The notes under the pieces were generated by a model that worked only from the letters and a program-made list of their open reading frames with translations, was not told the DNA's origin and made no database searches. From Pyronema omphalodes (Eukaryota > Ascomycota > Pezizomycetes > Pezizales > Pyronemataceae): a stretch of DNA of 64,000 nucleotides. The position numbers and the translations under genes were made by a program. The DNA lies in assembly GCA_024516155.1 (NCBI GenBank), contig JAJJXM010000007.1, forward strand, positions 496,001 through 560,000. The letters are read 5' to 3'. This document shows positions 11,121 to 21,887 of this stretch, piece after piece; positions within the stretch are counted from its first letter, which is position 1, and the number at the start of each line of letters is the position of its first letter.

Positions 11121-12558
11121 TATCAGGCTTCTCCAGGTGGTAGGGGCGTTCTGGAGGAGGATCCTCTTGGATATGCCAATGAGGTCGGCCTTGTCGGAAT
11201 CAAGCCCACTCTGTGATAAGATCTGGTCTTGTATGGCACCTATCTTACAGCACAATCGTATATCAGGCGTCGTACCCTCGACTCGGTGCTGATGATCTGA
11301 GTCTCGGAAGGAAAAGTTCACAGCCTGAAGCGATAGCGTTGACTGATAGGCACTGCAACGATGGATCTGTCCAATCAGGATCAGCGATAGTCCATGTGTA
11401 CTGTCGGAGGCTCATTTGAATTGCGTGTCGCAAAACCAAAAATAGATTGTTCGGACAGACGGTCAGTGGAAGTTGACATCGCAAATCTGAGCCCACCATC
11501 AGCATCCACCGGATGGGTTGGAAGTTGGAAAAAAACGATGCAACCACAGCTGGAAAAACTACCATGGCGAAACCAGAAGCGAAGAGGAAATTGTAAAGCC
11601 GCGCCTTTCCGCAGTCGGCTGGTCTGGGGGGCTGGAACTACAACCCGAACAACCCGTTATCAGCATTAATCCCTGCCAAACGGACCTGGAGCAGAGAAAA
11701 AGGTGGGCGACAGCGGGAGTGTGGAGGACTGTCTAGGGAGCTTCTCCGAGCTGCTGGGGGAGGTCCATACGGTCGAACAGTTGTGGAACCAGGGAAGAAG
11801 GAAGGGGAAACAACTCGCAAATTCCACAACCCTTGCACGACTCCTAGTTTTCCAAACCCTCTCTAATTTGAATTGGTAAATCCGCTAAACTCAACTCAGT
11901 CTCCACTAAGGATAAGGTCGCTCCACTGTCGGAGCGTGTCGCGGAGAGCAGTGGGGTGCTGTTGGTGAGGTCTTGGGAGCTGTCGATGGCTTCTGATAGT
12001 GCTGGTGGGGATGGTGTTGGTGCTGGTTGAGTGATGCTGGCAGTGCTTAACGCTCATGCTGGCGGTACTTGACGCTGATGCTTAGGCTGCTTGGAGGATG
12101 GGGCCTGAAGAAGGCAAAGTGATGAAGGGGAGGACAGCTGCAGAGGAGGCTGTATGGGATGCGTGGAGGAGACGATCGCTCGTTACAGGTGAGCACGAGA
12201 GCCTGCATGCTCTGCGGCGCTGATGCTGCTTCCTGGTAGCGTCCCGTTCATGCGTTTCTAACTGTTTTTGGGAACCAGAACGGAAATTCCTACACTTACA
12301 TCCCAACCCAGGCCAACCGAAGGGAGCAGTACAGCCATTGCCACCCAGTCAGCCAGCCCACCATCAGTTTTGTTTCTTTTATGGTGCACCATGGAATCGA
12401 AATAATAAATACCCTCATCCTCCCCCCGACGCCAGACCCTTTCCTCCCCAGTACACACTCGCTATCAGTCTATCGTTCATCGATCACCACATTCGTTCTA
12501 CCACTTTAATACCACACAACCGTTTTACGAAACACCAAAAACCACCAACTCTATCAAA
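11121..12558. other. Intergenic region between the transposon relic and the small GPI-type gene
   Basis: About 1.4 kb. A minus-strand frame at 11263-11565 (100 codons) has normal composition but no recognisable feature and no start context, so it is not called. Imperfect GCTGATGCT / GGTGCTGGTG repeats occur at about 11990-12090. AATAATAAATACCC at about 12401-12414 is TATA-like and lies about 150 nt upstream of the next start codon, so the promoter of that gene is probably here. Confidence 0.45.
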
Positions 12559-12860
12559 ATGCAGTTCAACTTCGTCGCCGTTACCCTCGCCGCTCTCGTG
12601 GCATCCGCTGCTGCCCAGAACGCTACCAACGGGTAAGCAGATCTGATATAAAAATATACAATTCAGTTGCTAACTCTTGATACAGAACCAACGGAACTAT
12701 TCCCAGCCTTCCTAAGGCCCCCGAGTCCGGTGCTTTCTCCAACGCCGTCTCTGGAGGACTTTTGGGTGCTGCCATTGCTGGTGGTCTCGCTTTGGTATGC
12801 TGTCTATCTCTTAGATACAATTGCACATCTTTGCTAACATCACGTCTCTAGGTCTTGTAA
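12559..12860 (+). CDS. 63-residue secreted, probably GPI-anchored protein
   Basis: Three exons (12559-12632, 12686-12794, 12852-12860) encode 63 residues. Residues 1-20 (MQFNFVAVTLAALVASAAAQ) are a classic signal peptide. The mature part is only about 40 residues: NATNGTNGTIPSLPKAPESG with two N-x-T sequons, then SNAVSGGLLGAAIAGGLALVL, a small-residue patch followed by a hydrophobic end. That layout is typical of a GPI-anchor signal, so the mature peptide may be only about 20-25 residues on the wall or membrane. Introns have GT-AG ends and keep the frame; the last exon is only Val-Leu-stop. The ATG is preceded by a long C/A-rich leader and the context TCAAAATG, strong for fungi. It is too short for a simple 60-codon ORF scan. 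Function unknown; similar tiny GPI proteins are common in filamentous fungi. Confidence 0.8.
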
Positions 12861-13853
12861 ATGTAGCACCAAAAAATAGTCCGTCTGCTTTGGTTATTAT
12901 GGGGCGTTGAATGGAATTAATTGGATGGTTTTCTTTCTGTTTTGAATCTAATATCACTTGTGAATTTTTTTGTGGTGACAGTACTGGCTTTCTCTTCATA
13001 ATTGGCGGTAATATGGTGATGGGAAGGGAATAATTAAAGGGCCATTTACTGCTCTACGAAATAGACGCCTTAGTGCTCTCCAAAAAGCTTGATCTTTCCG
13101 CTTATCGTTGTGCTGTGAATTGTCTGTGTTGCTGCGTGATGCATGATGTCTCTCCGGTCAGACCGGATCTTCAATGTAGCGCAACGCCGAGGTGCAATCC
13201 GAGTGTTTCTCCACGATTCCATTAATGCCCCCTTCGCCATACGTATGTGGACGGCCATCTGAATTCTCAGTGGATATTCAAGCCTCATTTTAATTTGTAC
13301 GATTCATATACTGTAGATCGAGTCATATTTCTCTCGGTGCAATTTTAAATTACCCAATCGTCGCAATTCACACCACTCCGAAGCTCCGCACGGATCAAAT
13401 TCAGCTGTTGGGCCTTTTCGACCCATCGGAAGTCTAGATTGGTTTTGTGCCGAGCTACGCGTAGACGGCGTCATCAAAAGTCATCCGAATTCTGGAGCTG
13501 TCGTTGAAAGCTTCGAGTGGTTGTAGACTGGACGGTTCGTGGTGCTTGCGTACATCCTGTCACCATCCCGGCCGGCTCGTCCACTCGCAACATTGGAACA
13601 CCTGTCGATTCCCCTTATCCAACATTTGAGGAAACGCTTCAGCCTCCTCCTGCTCTAAACGACCCCTCAGCATTTCTATTCCGTTAACGAATCTGTCCAA
13701 CATTCACTGCGATAACTTATTGATATTACGTTTTTTGCAGCTCCAGCTTTCATTGCGCTTTTGGCCCTCCGTCGTCGCCCGGTCAATCACCACCGAACCA
13801 TCACCTCCACCATCCTTAATCACCCCGCGGACAGGTCCACAGATTGATCCACT
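12861..13853. other. Intergenic region upstream of CHC1
   Basis: About 990 nt. It holds the 3' end of the small GPI-type gene and the promoter and leader of CHC1. A pyrimidine-rich, ACC-rich stretch lies just before the CHC1 start (about 13780-13850). No gene seen. Confidence 0.5.
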
Positions 13854-16800
13854 ATGGCACCTTTACCAATCCAATTTACCGAGCTTCTTTCGGTATGTTT
13901 ATCTGACGTAACTGCTTTGGTGGGGATGATTACTGATGTTCGCGTGCCTCCATATAGCTCACACAGCTAGACATCGCGGTATGCTACCTCTGATTTTATG
14001 GTTTCTAGCTTGATCTAATCAACCTGCAGCCTACCTCCATAGGATTTAATACAACGGTAAGTTCTAGAGATGATCATTGCGGGTGTCTGTGCTGATGTGG
14101 GGGTAGACACTAGAAAGCGACCGGTACATTTGCGTTCGGGAAAAGAGCGATGAAGCTTCAGCTCAGGTCGTGATAATCGATTTGCACAACAACAATGACA
14201 TTACGCGGCGAACCATCAAGGCCGATAGTGCTATCATGCACTGGAGCAGAAACATCATCGCACTAAAGGCTCAGCGTACACTGCAGATTTTCGACTTGGA
14301 TGCTAAAGGGAAGCTGAAGTCCTATGCTATGCCCGAGGATGTTGTGTTCTGGAAGTGGATCAGTGAGAGATCGCTTGGTTTGATTACTGACACAGCTGTG
14401 TTCCACTGGGACATTTTGGACCCCGCACAAGCTGCGCCTGTTAAGGTTTTTGACAGGCACGTAAATCTTCAGGTGAGTGTCTCAGTTACCGTGAAGCCTT
14501 ACGTCATCGCGAGTGAGCTCTAACAGCTCCAACAGGGAAGCCAAATCATTAACTACCGTGTCAACTCCGATGAAAAGTGGATGGTTGTTGTTGGAATCTC
14601 CTCGCAGCAAGGACGGGTTGTAGGAAACCTTCAGCTGTACTCGAAGGATAGGACTATCAGTCAGGCTATCGAGGGACATGCTGCCGCTTTCGCCGAAATC
14701 CGTATGGAGGGTGCCCCGAGTCCGACAAAATTGTTCACCTTCTCCGTCCGGACGCCACAGGGAGCCAAGCTACATGTTGTTGAAGTGGATCACCCCGCCG
14801 GAAACCCAGTTTTCCAGAAGAAGGCCGTCGATGTTTACTTCCCCGCGGAGGCTACGAACGATTTCCCCGTCGCAATGCAGGTCTCATCGCGATTCTCAAT
14901 CATTTACTTAGTCACCAAGTACGGTTTCATCCACCTTTACGATTTGGAGACCGGAACTTGTATTTTCATGAACAGAATTTCGAGTGAGACTATTTTCACC
15001 ACTGCGCGCCACGACTCTACCTCCGGTATTCTCTGTGTCAACCGTAAGGGTCAGGTCTTGTCCGTCAGCGTCGATGATAACCAGATTATTCCCTACTTGC
15101 TCCAGAACCCCGCCAACTCACAGCTTGCGATTAACCTCGCTTCTCGTGCCGGACTAGCTGGTGCTGATGACCTCTACCAGCAGCAATTCAACCAGTTGAT
15201 GGCCCAGAACAACTTTGTGGAGGCTGCAAAGGTTGCTGCCAACTCCCCTCGTGGATTTTTGCGAACTCCCCAGACCATTGAGAAGTTCAAGGCAGTTCCA
15301 GCTCCCCCGGGACAACTTTCCGTCATTCTCCAGTACTTCGGAATGCTACTTGATAAGACTACTCTCAACAAGTACGAGACTATCGAGTTGGTGAAACCGG
15401 TTTTGGCACAGAATAGGAAGCACCTTCTTGAGAAGTGGTTGAAGGAGAAGAAGCTCGAGTGCACCGAGGAGTTGGGAGACATTGTGCGCCCCCATGACAT
15501 CAACATGGCATTAGAGATCTACTTGGCCGCAAACGCTCCTCAGAAGGTTGTTGCTGCCTATGCGGAGACTGGGCAATTCGACAAGATCCTTCCTTACGCC
15601 GCTGAGACTGGATACAACCCCGACTACACCGGCTTGTTACAGCACATTGTTCGCATGAACCCTGAGAAGGGATCGGAGTTCGCTAACCAGCTCGCTGCTC
15701 ATGAGGGTGGCGCTTTGGTTGACATCGACCGTGTTGTTGATGTTTTCCTCTCACAGAGCATGATCCAGGCGGCAACCGCCTTCTTACTCACCGCGCTTGA
15801 GAAGAACAACCCCGAGCAAGGTCACCAGCAGACTCGTCTTTTGGAGATCAACTTGTTGAATGCCCCCCAGGTTGCTGCTGCTATCCTTGGAAACAACATG
15901 TTCACCTACTACGACAAGGCTAAAATTGCGCAATTGTGTGAGAATGCCGGTTTGTTCCAGCAGGCTCTCGAGCACTACGAGGATCCCGTGGCTATTAAGC
16001 GCGTTCTCTGCAACAACGCGGCTGGCTTAAACGCCGACTTTGTTGCTGCCTTCTTTGGCCGTATGTCTGTTGAAGACTCCTTGGACTGTTTGAAGGAGAT
16101 GCTCCGCGTCAACATCCGTCAGAACCTCCAGATTGTCGTCACGATTGCCACCAAGTACTCTGACCTCTTGGGACCTCACCGTCTCATTGCCATGTTTGAG
16201 TCCTTCAAGAACTTCGAGGGACTGTACTACTACTTGGGTACTGTTGTTAACCTCACTGAGGACGGTGATGTTGTTTTCAAGTACATTGAGGCTGCCACCA
16301 AGTGTGGTCAGACATCCGAGGTCACTCGTATCTGTCGTGATAACAACTTCTTTAACCCCGAGAAGGTCAAAAACTTCCTCAAGGAGGTTCCTCTGACTGA
16401 TTACTTGCCCTTGATTGTGGTCTGCGACCGTTTCAACTTCGTTCACGATTTGATTCTCTACCTTTACCGTAACCAGCAGTTCGCATCCATTGAGTCCTAC
16501 GTCCAGAAGGTCAACCCTTCGCGGACTCCCGCTGTTATTGGCGGACTTTTGGACGTTGACTGTGACGAGAACACCGTTAAGGGATTGTTGCAGTCAGTTC
16601 CTGCTTCGATGGTCCCTGTCGATGAACTTGTGGCCGAGGTTGAGCGGAGAAACCGCCTGAAGATGTTGTTGCCCTTCTTGGAGAGCATGCTTGCTGCCGG
16701 TAACGAGCAGACCGCCGTTTACAACGCATTGGCCAAGATCTACATCGACAGCAACAACAACCCCGAGAAGTTTCTTAAGGAGAACGACAAGTACGACACC

Positions 16801-19313
16801 GCCGTTGTTGGAAGCTACTGCGAGAAGCGCGACCCCTACCTTGCTTTCATTGCGTACGAGAAGGGACAGAATGACCTTGAGTTGGTCAAGATCACCAACG
16901 AGAACTCGATGTTCAAGCACCAAGCCCGTTACCTCGTCGCCAGACGTGACCCCGAGCTTTGGCAGTTTGTTCTTAGCCCCAACAACATCCACCGTCGTCC
17001 TTTGGTTGACCAGGTTGTTGCTACTGCCGTCCCTGAGTCTACCGACCCTGAGGATGTCTCCACCGCTGTCCAGTCCTTCCTCCAGAATGATTTGCCCACT
17101 GAGCTTCTCGAGCTTTTGGAGAAGATCATCTTGGAGCCTACTGCCTTCAGTGATAACAGCAACCTCCAGAACTTGATTATCTTGACTGCCGTCAAGGCCG
17201 ACAAGGCCCGTGTCATGGACTACATCAACAGACTCAACAACTATGACGGTCCCGATATTGCGAACATCTGTATCGAGAACGGATTGTTTGAGGAGGCTTT
17301 GGAGGTGTACAAGAAGGCAAACGCTCACAGCGACGCTATCAACGTTTTGATTGAGCACATTGTCAGCATTGACCGTGCCTACGCTTACGCTGACCGTGTC
17401 GACCTTCCTGAGGTCTGGAGCCGTCTCGGTAAGGCTCAGATCGATGGTCTCCGTATCTCTGACGGTATCGACTCTTACATCCGCGCCAATGACCCCTCCA
17501 ACTACTTGGAGGTTATTGAGATGTCCAGCCGTGCCGGAAAGCACGATGAGCTCATCAAGTACCTCCAGATGTGCCGCAAGACTCTTCGCGAGCCTCCTAT
17601 CGACAGTGCTATGGCTTTGTCTCTTGCCCGTGTTAACAAGCTTCACGAGTTGGAGGACTTCCTTAACGCTGCCAACGTTGCCAACATTGAGGAGACCGGA
17701 GACCTCGCTTACGAGGAGGGACTCCACCAAGCAGCCAAGATCTTCTTCACCAGCATCTCAAACTGGGCCAAGCTCGCTACCACTCTAGTCTACTTGGAGG
17801 AGTACCAGAACGCGGTCGAGTGTGCTCGCAAGGCCAACAACATCAAGGTCTGGAAGCAGGTCCACGAGGCATGTGTTGCCAAGAAGGAGTTCCGTCTTTC
17901 CCAGATCTGTGGTCTTAACTTGATTGTCCACGCCGAGGAGTTGCATGATGTCGTTAGACAGTACGAGCGTGCTGGATACTTTGACGAGCTCATCAGCTTG
18001 CTCGAGAACGGTCTCGGCCTTGAGCGTGCCCACATGGGTATGTTCACCGAGCTCGGTATTGCACTCACCAAGTATCACCCTGAGAAGGTCATGGAGCACC
18101 TCAAGCTCTTCTGGGGACGTATCAACATCCCCAAGATGATCCGTGCTTGCGAGTCTGCTCACCTCTGGCCTGAGCTCATCTTCTTGTACTGCCACTACGA
18201 CGAATGGGACAATGCTGCTCTTGCCATGATGGAGCGCGCTGCCGATGCCTGGGAGCACCAGTCTTTCAAGGACATCATCGTCAAGGTTGCCAACTTGGAG
18301 ATCTACTACCGTGCTTTGAACTTCTACCTTCAGGAGCAGCCCCGTATGATCACCGACTTGTTGTCTTCCCTCGCTCCTCGCATTGATGTGGCCCGTGTTG
18401 TTCGCATGTTCGAGCAGTCTGACAACATTCCGTTGATCAAGCCCTTCTTGCTCAACGTTCAGAGCCAGAACAACAAGGTTGTCAACAACGCCATTAACGA
18501 CTTGTTGATTGAGGAGGAGGACTACAAGACCCTCCGTGACTCTGTTGAGAACTACGACAACTACGACCCTGTTGAGCTCGCCCAGAGACTCGAGCAGCAC
18601 GAGTATGTTACCTTCCAAAGCTTATCCATTATCCGGTTCCGCGTGCTGACATGTTTTCTTTTTCTCAAGGCTTGTTTTCTTCCGCCAGATTGCCGCAAAC
18701 ATCTACCGAAAGCACAAGAGATGGAGTCAGTCCATCGCTTTGTCCAAGCAGGACAAGCTTTTCAAGGATGCCATCGAAACTGCGGCGGTGTCTGGACGTG
18801 AAGATGTTGTTGATGAACTTTTACGATACGTGAGTACCACTTTGTTGAGCCGATTCGGATATCCTTGCTAATGTTGGCCTAGTTTGTCGATATTGGAAAC
18901 CGCGAATGTTACGCTGCTATGCTTTACGCCTGTTACGACTTAATTCCTGTTCACACTGTTATGGAAATTTCTTGGCGTTATGGTCTTAATGACTACGCGA
19001 TGGTTTGTTTCTCCCCACTCCGGATAAACTCTTAGTTTGCAACTTTAAACTGACTCGGCGTTACTTCTAGCCTTTTATGATTAACGTTATGCGCGAGCAA
19101 TCTATGAAGATCTCTACGCTTGAAAAGGATAATGAAGAGAGGAAGCAACGCGAGGCCTCTCAGCAGAAGACTGAGGAGGAGACTCCCATCCTTGGAAGAG
19201 GACCTTTGATGATTACCGCAGGTTCTATGGGCGGAGCTCCTCAGCCCTACGGAAACGGAATGATGCCACAAGCGACTGGATTTGCGCCCCAGCCCACGGG
19301 ATTTGGGTTTTAA
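13854..19313 (+). CDS. CHC1: Clathrin heavy chain
   Basis: Eight exons: 13854-13892, 13958-13978, 14030-14056, 14107-14472, 14536-18602, 18670-18829, 18883-19002 and 19071-19313. They encode 1680 residues, the normal length. The heavy chain forms the triskelion of clathrin coats at the plasma membrane and trans-Golgi network. The protein opens with MAPLPIQFTELL and TLESDRYICVRE, the conserved start of the seven-bladed beta-propeller (about residues 1-360). A linker and the alpha-helical clathrin heavy chain repeats follow (about 540-1560). The distal end HELVFFRQIAANIYRKHKRW and NDYAMPFMINVMREQ contains the proximal leg and trimerisation region. The C-terminus carries a fungal tail with PQATGFAPQPTGFGF. 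Exons 2 and 3 are only 21 and 27 nt. The fifth intron (18603-18669) was placed by requiring the conserved HELVFFRQ junction. Strong C-ending codon bias suggests high expression. Confidence 0.97.
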
Positions 19314-20410
19314 GGAATGATGGAGTAAAAGTGTGGGGGTGATAATCATGTGTTATTCATTGGGGTCGGCGTGTTAACGTGGAAGGGCGCAGGGTAGTGT
19401 AGTGGTATCGTTTAGAGGTCCATCGTGGGTTTATAGCTAAAAGACAGGGTAGGGTATGGAGGGGTATGGTAGTGGGGGAGGTGGCCTTTTGAAACGGCTG
19501 CATGGTTCTTTCGATTTTTTTGTGTTAGTTTTGCGATCCCTGTACGGTTATCCGTTACGCAGTAATGGTTTTCTTTGCGGACTTGTAGTTGTATAGGGGC
19601 GGGTGGTGGTGTGTCTGGTTTTTTTTTTTCTTTTACCGTTTCTTTCAAGTATTTTTTTTCGTAACGGTTATGTCTTGTGTTTTGCACTACACCATAAATG
19701 GAACGGTCTAGTTTAAAAAATGAATCCAAAATGAGCTTGGTCTTATCTGTCTGTAACTTGCTTGCCCAATTGGAATGACTCAATCGCCTCCCCCCCTCCC
19801 CCCCCAATTGATATGAGCAATAGACACACGGCTGCAATATGATGCACTGCCGCAAAAAAAAAAACAAAAGCGGGGAGATGCATGGAGAATCGAGATGATA
19901 TGATGGTCTAGCTGATAGCCTGATACACTTGAGGTGTAGTATACATGCTGTACCGTTACGCCGCGTTACGTTTAGCAATTTTTTTTATTTTTTTTTTCTC
20001 CTTCTTCTCTTGCATTGCCTTTCTTTTCTCCCCAAAGGCGAGACCAGTGGTAGTGGGGTTAATGAAGCCTGTGATACCAGATACCAGTGATACAAGAAAG
20101 ACTAGACCTCACACACAAAATAGTCACGTATGTCGTATGTCGTATGTCGTATGTCGTTACTTGTACAGTATGCTATACATATGCTATATTGGTGACTACT
20201 GTGGTCTATACATACCCTCGTCTTGTCTTGTCTGGTCTTGTCTTGTCTCATCGGCGGCGGCGGCGGTGCACCTTGGGGTGCTGCATCTTCGACTTCGGCA
20301 TCGGCGTTAACTGTTACTGTTGATACCCCTACCTAACTGCTTTGTTCTTTGTGTCTTCTGGACTCTCTTGATGCTTTAGGATCGACGATTGCGGTTGAGA
20401 TTATGCTATG

Positions 20411-20461
20411 CTATGGTATGGTATGGTATGGTATGGTATGGTATGGTATGGTATGGTATGG
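20411..20461. repeat. (ATGGT)n pentanucleotide microsatellite
   Basis: About ten uninterrupted copies of the 5-bp unit TATGG/ATGGT, flanked by related CTATG variants on both sides. Confidence 0.9.
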
Positions 20462-21832
20462 GTGCTATGGTATGCTATGGTATTGGTGCTATGCTATGAT
20501 ATGATATGATACACGATACCGTTTTTAGTTACAGACAGAAAGACAGATACATAGGGAACTGTCATAATATGCCGCTATGTTTCTTTACTATGGACATAAC
20601 TCGGCTTCTCCTCCTCTTCATCATCATCATCATCATCATCGTCCTGGTCATGGTCATCGTCATATGAAGGAACTGCCTGCCAGCAACTGACAGCAACTGC
20701 CATATTTGACCATACACGAGTAACCCTTATCCCCATCCTACGACCGAGGTAGGCGGGGATGCGGCGGATGCAAGAGTTCCACGAGCCATGCGCATTGGTG
20801 ATGTGCAATGCAGACTATGTACAGATGGGGGGACAAAGTGTTTTGTGTTGATTTGCCTTGTGTTGCGTTGCGTTGCGTTGCTTTGTCCGTGGTACCCGTG
20901 GAGTGGAGTGGAGTGGAATGGACTGGAGGTAACGACTTAGAAGCGTCTCAGGAGCGTCTTAGGCTCTCAGGGAGCTTCATGACCACCTGCGTCAGATGGA
21001 TGGACGGCTCCTCCAGCGATCGATGTTATGCGCAGTGATGTTGATGCACTGTATGCACCGTATACACCACCGATACCGATACCACCATGCCATGCCATGC
21101 CTGTACCGATAAGCAAGGTTCCTGGTTCCATGCCATGACGAAGCAGGAATGGAGGGGTAGAAGGCCAAACCCCACGGTCTCATGCTGTCCAATCATGGCT
21201 GCTGGATGTTGGATGTTTGAATCTTTGATGATTACAGGCGAATCTAACCCCATTTTCAACGGGCTTTTAACGGGCCTTCGACGGGCTCTCAGCAGGCTCT
21301 CAGCGGACCTTCAGCGGGGAATTCACAGGGAAAACAATGAAACCATTCCCTTCATGGTCATGGCGTCTCTGGCTTCCATTCCACGCTCTCTCTTTCTCGA
21401 CTCTCGAGTCTCCTAGGTCTCCTCTAGATTCGCCCTTTCCCACAAGGTGTTGGTGTGCTTTTTTTCCACCTCTTCCAGAGATCCTGGCTTCATGGCAAAC
21501 GCTACGTCGTAGGCCCAGCTATGTCCATCACACTTATCTCACTTGCTAATTTACTAATACCCCTCCAACCTCTAATCTGCCCCTCCATCAACAGGGCAAT
21601 CACCAAAACCACAGAAATATAAATTTACCCCCGCAACTCCCCCCGGGACTTAAAAGTAACGATTGTCAAAAAGAATTTCCATCCCTTCCCTCAGTACCTC
21701 CCCCACCAGAACCGCCGTTCTTTCCCCCCAGCAAAACCGCGGGTCTCTTTAGCTCATAATCACCGGCTGACGGTGCTATCTCTACGCCTGCCGTCTCCAC
21801 CACCAACCGACTCCGCAAAAGACTCCGACACC

Positions 21833-21839
21833 TTTATAT
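21833..21839 (+). promoter_or_regulatory. Possible TATA box of the pyruvate carboxylase gene
   Basis: TTTATAT lies 49 nt before the start codon, in an otherwise C-rich and A-rich leader. The spacing would place transcription start very near the ATG. This is a pattern match only. Confidence 0.3.
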
Positions 21840-21887
21840 CTACAGGCTCCCACCGCAGCTGAAGTCAGCAAAACATCTACACATATA

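Larger units (their letters stand above)
19314..21887. other. Intergenic region between CHC1 and pyruvate carboxylase
   Basis: About 2.6 kb. It contains several simple-sequence tracts: C-rich at about 19790-19806, T-rich at about 19620-19655 and 19980-20000, ATGGT repeats at 20411-20461, and an ATC run at about 20617-20640. Imperfect GTCTTGT and GGAGTG repeats also occur. Open frames here (for example 188 codons antisense at 19412-19978) are low-complexity and unsupported. The last about 300 nt are C-rich and form the promoter of the next gene. Confidence 0.5.

Noticed and set aside
10112..11321. A minus-strand gene interrupted by the transposon relic
   Set aside because: Joining the flanking frames after removing the element and one TA puts them out of frame and meets a stop soon after, so no restored gene is supported.
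16594..18618. Long antisense frames opposite CHC1 (378 and 277 codons)
   Set aside because: Same cause: mirror frames of a highly biased coding sequence, with valine/leucine-rich artificial composition and no domain.
19412..19978. 188-codon antisense frame downstream of CHC1
   Set aside because: Low-complexity sequence including poly-T and C-rich tracts, no start context and no homology.
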